This document shows positions 57,731 to 64,000 of a stretch of DNA of 64,000 bases, piece after piece. The notes beneath the pieces are model-generated. The model had not been told where the DNA came from. It worked only from the letters and a program-made list of their open reading frames with translations, and did no database searches. Position numbers and translations under genes: made by a program. The stretch is from Lysobacterales bacterium (GTDB lineage Bacteria; Pseudomonadota; Gammaproteobacteria; Xanthomonadales; Rhodanobacteraceae). The stretch is taken from NCBI GenBank assembly GCA_017305135.1, contig JAFKNA010000010.1, positions 1 through 64,000 on the forward strand. Reading direction: 5' to 3'. Numbering within the stretch: the first letter of the stretch is position 1; each line of letters starts with the position of its first letter.

Positions 57731-57910
57731 ATGTCCGACACGCCTCTCCTCCCTGACCAGCCGCCGCCGCAGACCGGCGTCGAACGCGCAGCTCCCGTGC
57801 GCCGCCGGCTCGTGGACGACGGCAGGAAGGGCACGGACGCCGACACGCCGCGTCTTGACCCCACGCGTTACGGGGACTGGGAAAAGAACGGCCGCTGCAT
57901 CGACTTCTGA
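57731..57910 (+). CDS. sdhAF4: Succinate dehydrogenase assembly factor 4 (DUF1674)
   Basis: A 59-residue protein with the signature DPTRYGDWEKNGRCIDF at its C-terminus. This family in eukaryotes (SDHAF4) binds the flavinylated SDH flavoprotein subunit and speeds assembly. It starts at ATG 57731, divergent from ygfZ, and lies 54 bp before sdhC, so it is probably the first gene of the sdh operon. The N-terminal 40 residues look disordered. Confidence 0.85.
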   Translation: MSDTPLLPDQPPPQTGVERAAPVRRRLVDDGRKGTDADTPRLDPTRYGDWEKNGRCIDF

Positions 57911-57964
57911 ACCCGTCGCGTCCGCGCGGCGATCCTTCATCCGTTTACTCCGCACGAGCCAGCC

Positions 57965-58360
57965 ATGCCAGCCACTGCGCGTCCGTTGTCTCCGCACCTG
58001 TCGGTCTACCGCTGGCAGATCCAGATGGTGACCTCGATCCTGCACCGGGTTTCCGGTGTCGCCCTCGCGGTCGGCACCGTCCTGCTGGTGGCCATGCTGG
58101 TGGCGCTTGCGGCCGGTCCGGAGGCGTGGGCGAGGATGACTGCGTTCAGCCGCTCCTGGATCGGCATCGTCCTGCTGGTCGGCTTCACCTGGGCGTTCTC
58201 GTTCCATCTCCTCAACGGTATCCGGCACCTCGGCCAGGACCTCGGCTGGGGTTATCGCATCGATCAGTTCGTGCGCAACGGCTGGCTGGCCAGCATCGGC
58301 AGCCTGGTGCTGACCGTGGTGCTGTGGGCCTGTGCCTTCATGCAGTGGGGTGGCGCATGA
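57965..58360 (+). CDS. sdhC: Succinate dehydrogenase cytochrome b556 subunit
   Basis: A 131-residue membrane anchor with three helices. Signature: RPLSPHLSVYRWQIQMVTSILHRVSGVAL; the His in HRVSG lies near the quinone site, and FHLLNGIRHL carries the haem ligand His. ATGA overlap with sdhD. Confidence 0.97.
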   Translation: MPATARPLSPHLSVYRWQIQMVTSILHRVSGVALAVGTVLLVAMLVALAAGPEAWARMTAFSRSWIGIVLLVGFTWAFSFHLLNGIRHLGQDLGWGYRIDQFVRNGWLASIGSLVLTVVLWACAFMQWGGA

Positions 58361-58740
58361 GCCAGTTCCGCACTCCGCTGAAGCGCGCCCTCGGGCTCGG
58401 CTCGGCCAAGCACGGCGTGCACCATTTCCTGGTGCAGCGCCTGACCGCGATCGCGCTCATCATCCTGGGCATCTGGTTCGTCTGGTTCGTGCTGCGCCTG
58501 CCCGGACTGGATTTCGATGGCGCGCGCGCCCTGCTGGCCGCGCCATGGAACGCCCTGCTGATGGGGCTGTTCGTGATCGCCGCGTTCTGGCATGCCCAGC
58601 TCGGACTGCAGGTGGTGGTGGAAGACTATGTCCACACCCACGGCTGGCAGCTCTTCCTGCAGGTGGCGATCCGCTTCCTGTGCATCCTCGGCGCCGCCGC
58701 AAGCGTGTTCGCCATCCTCCGCATCGCATTGGGACGCTGA
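58357..58740 (+). CDS. sdhD: Succinate dehydrogenase membrane anchor subunit
   Basis: A 127-residue membrane anchor with three helices. [21 protein letters not shown] and [21 protein letters not shown] carry the conserved His and Asp-Tyr quinone/haem residues. Overlaps sdhC by four bases. Confidence 0.96.
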   Translation: MSQFRTPLKRALGLGSAKHGVHHFLVQRLTAIALIILGIWFVWFVLRLPGLDFDGARALLAAPWNALLMGLFVIAAFWHAQLGLQVVVEDYVHTHGWQLFLQVAIRFLCILGAAASVFAILRIALGR

Positions 58741-58744
58741 CCAG

Positions 58745-60532
58745 ATGGCAAGCTACACGATCCAGGAACACCAGGTGGACGTCATCGTGGTCGGCGCCGG
58801 CGGCGCGGGACTGCGCGCCACCGTGGGCCTTGCCGCGACCGGCCTCGAGACCGCCTGCATCACCAAGGTGTTCCCGACCCGCTCGCACACGGTCGCGGCA
58901 CAGGGCGGCATCTCGGCCGCGCTCGGCAACATGGGCGAGGACGACTGGCGCTTCCACTTCTACGACACGGTGAAGGGCTCGGACTGGCTTGGCGACCAGG
59001 ACGCGATCGAATACATGTGCAAGAACGCGCCGGCCGCCATCATCGAGCTGGAGCACTATGGCGTGCCGTTCTCGCGCACCGAGGAAGGGCTGATCTACCA
59101 GCGCCCCTTCGGCGGCATGACCACCCATTTCGGCAAGGGCACTGCGCAGCGCACCTGCGCCGCAGCCGACCGCACCGGCCACGCCATCCTGCACACGCTG
59201 TACCAGCAGGCGCTCAAGCACGACGCGCGCTTCTTCATCGAGTATTTCGCGCTCGACCTCATCTTCGACGCCGACGGCGCCTGCTGCGGCGTGCTGGCGC
59301 TGGACATGAACGAGGGCACCCTGCACCTCTTCCGCGCCCACGGCGTGGTGCTGGCGACCGGCGGCTACGGCCGTGCCTACTTCAGCGCCACCTCCGCGCA
59401 CACCTGCACCGGCGATGGCGGCGGCCTGGCGCTGCGCGCGGGCCTTGCGCTGCAGGACATGGAGTTCGTGCAGTTCCACCCGACCGGCATCTACGGCGCC
59501 GGCTGCCTGATCACCGAGGGCGTGCGCGGCGAGGGCGGCTACCTCACCAACGGCGCCGGCGAGCGCTTCATGGAACGCTACGCGCCCAACGCCAAGGACC
59601 TCGCCTCGCGCGACGTGGTCAGCCGCGCCATGACCATCGAGATCCGCGAAGGCCGGGGCGTGGGCGAGGACAAGGACCACATCTTCCTGAACCTGCAGCA
59701 CCTCGGCGCGGACGTGCTGCACGAGAAGCTGCCCGGCATCTCCGAATCCGCGCGCATCTTCGCCGGCGTCGACGTCACCCGCCAGCCGATCCCGGTCCTC
59801 CCGACCGTGCACTACAACATGGGCGGCGTGCCGACCAACTACCACGGCGAGGTGGTGCAGAAGGTTGGCGAGGAAGCCGAGAAGGTGGTGCCGGGGCTGT
59901 TCGCCATCGGCGAGGCCGGCTGCGTGTCGGTGCATGGCGCCAACCGGCTCGGCTCGAACTCGCTGCTCGACCTCGTCGTGTTCGGTCGCGCGGTGGCGCA
60001 GCGCTGCGCGGAGACGATCCGCCCGCGCCAGCCGCACCGCGACCTCCCGTCATCGGCGACGGACGCGGCGCTGGACCACTTCGACCGCATCCGCCACGCC
60101 AATGGCTCGCTGCCGACGGCCGAGATCCGCCTCACCATGCAGCGCACCATGCAGGCCGACGCGGCGGTGTTCCGCACCGAGAAGACCCTGCAGGAAGGCT
60201 GCCTGAAGATGGACCAGGTGTTCGCCTCGTTCGCCGACGTGCGCGTTTCGGACCGTTCGCTGGTCTGGAACTCGGACCTGATCGAGACGCTGGAACTCCA
60301 GAACCTCCTCTACAACGCCGTCGCCACCATCAATTCCGCCGAACAGCGCCACGAGAGCCGCGGCGCGCACGCGCGCGAGGACTACCCCGAGCGCGACGAC
60401 CAGAACTGGATGAAGCACACCTACGTCAAGGTGGACCCGAACGGCAGGTGCGCCTTCGACTACCGCCCGGTGCACATGCACACCATGACCTCCGACGTCG
60501 ACGTGGTGCCGCCGCAGAAGCGCGTGTATTAG
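58745..60532 (+). CDS. sdhA: Succinate dehydrogenase flavoprotein subunit
   Basis: A 595-residue flavoprotein that oxidises succinate to fumarate. The dinucleotide loop [13 protein letters not shown] and His48 in [10 protein letters not shown], the covalent FAD site (E. coli His45), are present. Active-site segments [23 protein letters not shown] and [14 protein letters not shown] follow. Flavinylation is served by SdhE, encoded in the same cluster. Followed by a heptad inverted repeat. Confidence 0.98.
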   Translation: MASYTIQEHQVDVIVVGAGGAGLRATVGLAATGLETACITKVFPTRSHTVAAQGGISAALGNMGEDDWRFHFYDTVKGSDWLGDQDAIEYMCKNAPAAIIELEHYGVPFSRTEEGLIYQRPFGGMTTHFGKGTAQRTCAAADRTGHAILHTLYQQALKHDARFFIEYFALDLIFDADGACCGVLALDMNEGTLHLFRAHGVVLATGGYGRAYFSATSAHTCTGDGGGLALRAGLALQDMEFVQFHPTGIYGAGCLITEGVRGEGGYLTNGAGERFMERYAPNAKDLASRDVVSRAMTIEIREGRGVGEDKDHIFLNLQHLGADVLHEKLPGISESARIFAGVDVTRQPIPVLPTVHYNMGGVPTNYHGEVVQKVGEEAEKVVPGLFAIGEAGCVSVHGANRLGSNSLLDLVVFGRAVAQRCAETIRPRQPHRDLPSSATDAALDHFDRIRHANGSLPTAEIRLTMQRTMQADAAVFRTEKTLQEGCLKMDQVFASFADVRVSDRSLVWNSDLIETLELQNLLYNAVATINSAEQRHESRGAHAREDYPERDDQNWMKHTYVKVDPNGRCAFDYRPVHMHTMTSDVDVVPPQKRVY

Positions 60533-60535
60533 AAG

Positions 60536-60618
60536 CGGGGATTCGGGATTGGGGATACGGGATACGCCCGGCCGCTTTTCCGAATCCCTAATCCCTAATC
60601 TCGAATCTCGAATCCCGG
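60536..60618. repeat. Heptad-array inverted repeat, sdhA-sdhB
   Basis: The left arm 60536-60567 (CGGGGATTCGGGATTGGGGA...) begins three bases after the sdhA stop. The right arm 60580-60618 ends AATCCCGG, eight bases before the sdhB ATG. It is the shortest complete element, with a loop of about 12 nt. Confidence 0.85.
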
Positions 60619-60625
60619 AACCACC

Positions 60626-61411
60626 ATGTCCGAATTCACGTTGCCACAGAACTCCAGGATCACGGAAGGCAGGCACTTCCCGGCGGCGGCGGGCGCGAAG
60701 AACGTGCGCACCTTCCGCGTCTACCGCTGGAATCCGGATGACGCCGCCAATCCCCGCGTAGACCGCTACGACGTCGACCTCGCCACCTGCGGGCCGATGG
60801 TCCTGGACGCGCTGATCAAGATCAAGAACGAGATCGATCCGACCGTCACCTTCCGCCGATCCTGCCGCGAAGGCATCTGCGGCTCGTGCGCGATGAACAT
60901 CGACGGCACCAACACGCTGGCCTGCACCCGGGCCATCGAGGACCTGCCCGCCGGCGACGTCAAGCTCTACCCGCTGCCGCACATGCCGGTGGTCAAGGAC
61001 CTGGTTCCCGACCTCACGCATTTCTACGCGCAGCTTTCCTCGATCCGCCCGTGGATCCGTACCGAGACGCCGCCGCCGCCCGACCGCGAACGGCTGCAGT
61101 CAAGGGAGGATCGCGCGAAACTCGACGGCTATTACGAGTGCATCCTGTGCGCCTGCTGTTCCACCGCCTGCCCGAGCTACTGGTGGAACGCCGACCGTTA
61201 TCTCGGCCCCGCGATCCTGCTGCAGGCCTACCGCTGGATCGTGGATTCGCGCGACGAGGACACCGGCACGCGCCTGGACGAACTGGAGGATCCCTTCAAG
61301 CTCTACCGCTGCCACACCATCATGAACTGCACGCGCACCTGCCCGAAGGGACTCAATCCCGCCAAGGCGATCGCCGAGACCAAGAAGCTGCTGGTCGAGC
61401 GGCGGGCCTGA
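60626..61411 (+). CDS. sdhB: Succinate dehydrogenase iron-sulfur subunit
   Basis: A 261-residue subunit with three clusters. [2Fe-2S]: [15 protein letters not shown] and a later Cys; [4Fe-4S]: [15 protein letters not shown]; [3Fe-4S]: [17 protein letters not shown]. The length is slightly above E. coli SdhB (238) from an N-terminal extension. The start follows a heptad element. Confidence 0.98.
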   Translation: MSEFTLPQNSRITEGRHFPAAAGAKNVRTFRVYRWNPDDAANPRVDRYDVDLATCGPMVLDALIKIKNEIDPTVTFRRSCREGICGSCAMNIDGTNTLACTRAIEDLPAGDVKLYPLPHMPVVKDLVPDLTHFYAQLSSIRPWIRTETPPPPDRERLQSREDRAKLDGYYECILCACCSTACPSYWWNADRYLGPAILLQAYRWIVDSRDEDTGTRLDELEDPFKLYRCHTIMNCTRTCPKGLNPAKAIAETKKLLVERRA

Positions 61412-61420
61412 GGACGCGCC

Positions 61421-61840
61421 ATGGAGCCGCGCCTGGTGTTCTGGCCCGCGGTCGCGATGGCGCTCCTGACCTTCCTGGTCTGGCTGCGCATGTACGCCAG
61501 CCGCGTCGGCGAGATGCGCCGCTTGCGCATCCATCCGCAGGCGGTGGCGACCTCGGCGATGGCGGCCGCGGGGTTCCAGGACACCCGCGCCGCGGACAAC
61601 TTCAGGAACCTGTTCGAGCTGCCGGTGCTGTTCTACGCCGCGCTCGGCATCGCCTTCGCCATCGGCGCCGTCGATGCGCTCCTGCTGGCGCTGGCCTGGC
61701 TGTTCGTGGCGCTGCGCGTCGCGCACAGCTCAATCCACCTCGGCTACAACCGCGTCATGCACCGCTTCATCGCCTACGCCGCGGGCGGCTTCGTGCTGTG
61801 GGCGCTATGGGCGCTGCTCGCCTGGCGACTGCTGGCATGA
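61421..61840 (+). CDS. MAPEG family membrane protein
   Basis: A 139-residue protein with four helices. RNLFELPVLFYAALGIAF and RVAHSSIHLGYNRVMHRFIAY match the MAPEG family (membrane proteins in eicosanoid and glutathione metabolism), whose bacterial role is unknown. It lies between sdhB and sdhE with an ATGA overlap to sdhE, so it is co-transcribed with them. Substrate not inferable. Confidence 0.87.
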   Translation: MEPRLVFWPAVAMALLTFLVWLRMYASRVGEMRRLRIHPQAVATSAMAAAGFQDTRAADNFRNLFELPVLFYAALGIAFAIGAVDALLLALAWLFVALRVAHSSIHLGYNRVMHRFIAYAAGGFVLWALWALLAWRLLA

Positions 61841-62079
61841 GCGAGCTGGCCCGCCTGCGCTGGCGCGCGCGGCGCGGCACGCGCGAGCTCGACCGCCTGC
61901 TCGGCTGGTGGCTGGACGAGCGCCATCCGGCCGCGGACGAGGCCACGCGCAGCGCCTTCGCTGCGCTGCTCGACTGCCCCGATCCCGATCTCTGGGACTG
62001 GCTGACCGGCCACGCCGAGCCGGAAGAGCCGCGCTTCGCAGCGATCATCGATGAAATCCGCGCCGCCCATCGCGTTTGA
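61837..62079 (+). CDS. sdhE: FAD assembly factor SdhE
   Basis: An 80-residue protein with the family RGxxE motif in RRGTRELDRLLGWW, and the following LLDCPDPDLWDWLTG. SdhE binds SdhA and is needed for covalent FAD attachment. Operon position next to sdhCDAB supports it. ATGA overlaps with the MAPEG gene; it overlaps ygfX by 29 bp. Confidence 0.95.
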   Translation: MSELARLRWRARRGTRELDRLLGWWLDERHPAADEATRSAFAALLDCPDPDLWDWLTGHAEPEEPRFAAIIDEIRAAHRV

Positions 62080-62476
62080 TTACCGGCCGTCGCGCCGCAT
62101 CGCCGCTGCCGCGCTGGCGCTGGCGGCGCTCGCGCTGGCCTGCGCCACGCTCAACGATCTGCCCGCCGGGCTCCGCCTGCTGCTGGTACCGGCGTTGCTG
62201 GCGGCCGTCGCGGTTGGACTGTGGCGCTTCCTGCATCCACCCTTCCGGCGGGTGGCCTGGGGCGGCTCCGGCTGGCTGCTGATCGACCGCCAGGGTGATG
62301 CGCATGCCGCCACCCTGGTCGGCCAGCGCCGGCTCGGCAACCTCCTCGCGCTCGACTTCCGCTGCCCCACGCGGGCGCCGTTCCGCCCGCTGCTGGCGAG
62401 CGACAATCTCGACGCCGACACGCGGCGTCGCCTCGTTCTGACACTCGCCCGCGCCGACATCGCGCCCGCCCCATAG
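62051..62476 (+). CDS. ygfX: YgfX/CptA-like membrane protein
   Basis: A 141-residue protein with two helices near the N-terminus (about 18-58), then a soluble domain including RVAWGGSGWLLIDRQGD and LLALDFRCPTRAPFRPLL. YgfX follows sdhE (ygfY/cptB) in E. coli, where the pair was described as a toxin-antitoxin-like system or as respiratory assembly; which applies is unsettled. The start overlaps sdhE by 29 bp. The sequence is divergent, so confidence rests partly on context. Confidence 0.75.
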   Translation: MKSAPPIAFDYRPSRRIAAAALALAALALACATLNDLPAGLRLLLVPALLAAVAVGLWRFLHPPFRRVAWGGSGWLLIDRQGDAHAATLVGQRRLGNLLALDFRCPTRAPFRPLLASDNLDADTRRRLVLTLARADIAPAP

Positions 62477-62566
62477 CCGTCTCGCCTTGCCGGCGCGTGC
62501 GGGCTGCGGCAACCTGCCGATGCCCGCGCGCCGCGGCGACGTCCACGACCAGGATCACAGCGCCGC

Positions 62567-63808
62567 ATGTTCCGCCCCCTCGAAGCCTTCATCGGCCTGC
62601 GTTACACGCGGGCCAAGCGGCGCAACCACTTCATCTCCTTCATCTCGCTGGTGTCGATCCTTGGCATCGCCGTCGGCGTGACCGCGCTCATTACCGTGAT
62701 CTCGGTCATGAACGGCTTCGACAAGGAGCTCAAGGACCGCATCCTCGGCATGGTCGCGCACGCCACCATCGAGGGCATCGACGAGACGGTGAAGGACTGG
62801 CCGCGCGCGGTGGAACTGGCGGAGAAGAATCCGCACGTGCTCGGTGCCGCGCCCTATGTCGAGCGCCAGGCGATGCTGCAGGCGGCGCGGGTCGGCGGCG
62901 CGATCATCCGCGGCGTGGTGCCGGCGCTGGAGGAGAAGGTGTCCGACGTCGGCAGCCACATGAAGCGCGGCTCGCTGGATGCGCTCGCGCCCGGCTCCTT
63001 CGGCATCGTGCTGGGCGGGGAGCTGGCAATGACGCTCGGCGCCGACGTCGGCGACCGCGTCACCGTGTTCGCGCCGGTGTTCAGCGCCACGCCGATCGGC
63101 GCGCTGCCGCGCTTCAAGCCGTTCACCGTGGTCGGCATCTTCGAGATCGGCATGCAGGAATACGATTCCGGCCTTGCCCTGGTCAGCATGCAGGACGCCG
63201 AGACGCTGTACCGCCTGGCCGGGCCGACCGGCATCCGCCTGCGCCTGGACGACATGTTCCAGGCCTGGGCGATCGGCCGCGAGCTGGCCGGGGAACTCGG
63301 CCAGTACTACCGCGTCACCGACTGGATGCAGGGCCACAGCAACTTCTTCAAGGCGATCGCGATGGAGAAGAAGGTGATGTTCCTGATCCTGTCGCTGATC
63401 GTCGCCGTGGCCGCCTTCAACCTGGTCTCGACGCTGGTCATGCTGGTGCAGGACAAGCAGCCGGACATCGCCATCCTGCGCACGCTGGGGCAGAGCCCGC
63501 GCAGCATCATGGGCGTGTTCATGGTGCAGGGCGTGCTGGTCGGCTCCCTCGGCATCGCCCTCGGCGTGCTCGCCGGCGTGCTGCTCTCGCTCAATCTGCC
63601 GGAAATCGTGCACTGGATCGAGCGCACCTTCCACGTCACCTTCCTCTCGCCCGACGTCTACTACATCAGCGAACTGCCGAGCGACCTGCACTGGCGCGAC
63701 GTCGCCTGGATCACCATCACCGCCTTCATCTTCTGCACCCTCGCCACGCTCTACCCGGCGCGCCGCGCGGCCAAGACCGAACCGGCGGCGGCGTTGAGGT
63801 ATGAGTAG
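62567..63808 (+). CDS. lolC: Lipoprotein-releasing ABC transporter permease LolC/LolE
   Basis: A 413-residue membrane subunit. A cytoplasmic N-terminal segment (LEAFIGLRYTRAKRRNHFISFISLVSILGIAVG, LolC signature) leads to the first helix. A large periplasmic domain (about 50-265) and three further helices end in LYPARRAAKTEPAAALRYE. It extracts lipoproteins from the inner membrane to LolA with LolD. A lolD start probably follows at 63983. Confidence 0.95.
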   Translation: MFRPLEAFIGLRYTRAKRRNHFISFISLVSILGIAVGVTALITVISVMNGFDKELKDRILGMVAHATIEGIDETVKDWPRAVELAEKNPHVLGAAPYVERQAMLQAARVGGAIIRGVVPALEEKVSDVGSHMKRGSLDALAPGSFGIVLGGELAMTLGADVGDRVTVFAPVFSATPIGALPRFKPFTVVGIFEIGMQEYDSGLALVSMQDAETLYRLAGPTGIRLRLDDMFQAWAIGRELAGELGQYYRVTDWMQGHSNFFKAIAMEKKVMFLILSLIVAVAAFNLVSTLVMLVQDKQPDIAILRTLGQSPRSIMGVFMVQGVLVGSLGIALGVLAGVLLSLNLPEIVHWIERTFHVTFLSPDVYYISELPSDLHWRDVAWITITAFIFCTLATLYPARRAAKTEPAAALRYE

Positions 63809-63811
63809 GAA

Positions 63812-63842
63812 CGGGAATCGGGAATGGGGAATCGGGAATGGT
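63812..63842. repeat. Heptad array downstream of lolC (left arm)
   Basis: CGGGAATCGGGAATGGGGAATCGGGAATGG begins four bases after the lolC stop. It is the left-arm form (GGGAATC heptads), as at nuoD. A second short array, ATGGGAATGGGAATCGGGAC, is at 63911-63933. A clear right arm is not seen before the next ATG. Confidence 0.7.
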
Positions 63843-63982
63843 CAAGGGCGGCTTGCGCGGGTACATGTGGCAGTCAAGCCGGCGCGGCGTCGCTTTTATG
63901 AGAGCAGGGGATGGGAATGGGAATCGGGACTGGTCAAGTGGGGACCGTGCGGCATGAACTTTCGCATTCGGATTGAGCGTCG

Positions 63983-64000
63983 ATGAACACGGCTTCTGCG
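63983..64000 (+). CDS. Start of the next gene, probably lolD
   Basis: ATG at 63983 begins MNTASA and runs off the right edge. Its position after lolC and the operon logic (lolC-lolD) make lolD likely; the visible six codons carry no family information. Confidence 0.35.

Noticed and set aside
58460..60037. 525-codon minus-strand frame opposite sdhA and sdhD
   Set aside because: Antisense artefact as above.

Overview
The window is a contiguous piece of a GC-rich gammaproteobacterial chromosome, almost certainly from the Xanthomonadales (Lysobacteraceae/Rhodanobacteraceae side). The strongest pointers are the arginine genes: an N-acetylornithine carbamoyltransferase (ArgF'), an acetylcitrulline deacetylase (ArgE') and a fused N-acetylglutamate synthase/kinase, a set typical of xanthomonads. 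Other pointers are a DksA with a long Lys/Ala-rich N-terminus and the order glmM, tpiA, secG, tRNA-Leu, nuoA-N, tRNA-fMet, rimP, nusA, infB, rbfA, truB, rpsO, pnp. Genus or species cannot be named from sequence alone. Gene density is high and most of the window is core metabolism.

Layout. 1-0.3 kb: start of an IS4-type transposase running off the left edge. 0.3-6 kb: a DUF423 membrane protein, polyphosphate kinase and exopolyphosphatase, an exported cyclophilin, and lpxH. 6.2-8 kb (minus strand): sufE and cysS. 8.2-16.6 kb: a glycine-zipper lipoprotein-like gene, then the arginine cluster argF'-argG-argE'-argAB-argC-argH, preceded by what looks like an Arg-codon leader peptide and terminator (attenuator). 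16.7-23.4 kb: PIG-L deacetylase, a small unknown gene, a baeRF-type protein, an M23 peptidase, dihydroorotase, yidD and dksA. 23.5-28.2 kb: glmM, a polytopic GT-C-like membrane protein, tpiA, secG and tRNA-Leu(GAG). 28.3-43.4 kb: the complete 14-gene complex I operon nuoA-N. 43.5-45.8 kb: a LysR/SDR divergent pair, probably an accessory insertion. 46.1-55.5 kb: initiator tRNA-Met and the rimP-nusA-infB-rbfA-truB-rpsO-pnp block. 55.8-57.6 kb (minus): a SleB-type hydrolase and ygfZ. 57.7-62.5 kb: sdhAF4-sdhCDAB, a MAPEG gene, sdhE and ygfX. 62.6 kb to the end: lolC and the first codons of what is probably lolD.

Functional themes. The arginine genes make one pathway through acetylated intermediates: NAGS/K, ArgC, (ArgD elsewhere), ArgF', ArgE', ArgG, ArgH. 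Complex I and succinate dehydrogenase, with two SDH assembly factors and YgfZ, form the respiratory core. rimP to pnp is the transcription/translation/RNA-decay block.

The main non-genic signal is a family of heptad-repeat inverted elements. Short arrays of (G)GGATTS-, GTGATTS- or GGGAATC-type 7-mers are paired with their inverted complement around a spacer of roughly 40-100 nt. They sit between adjacent co-directional genes (argF'-argG, dksA-glmM, nuoD-nuoE, infB-rbfA, rbfA-truB, sdhA-sdhB, with single arms at nuoF-nuoG and lolC-lolD). The right arm lies directly at or inside the next gene's start, so several N- or C-termini (ArgG, TruB, RbfA) are encoded by repeat. Two further palindromic repeat families (GTAG-type and GGAGCGGCTTCAGCCGC-type) sit mainly at convergent gene ends and in intergenic DNA. 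A GTCATSCC-type repeat lies in and around argAB-argC-argH.
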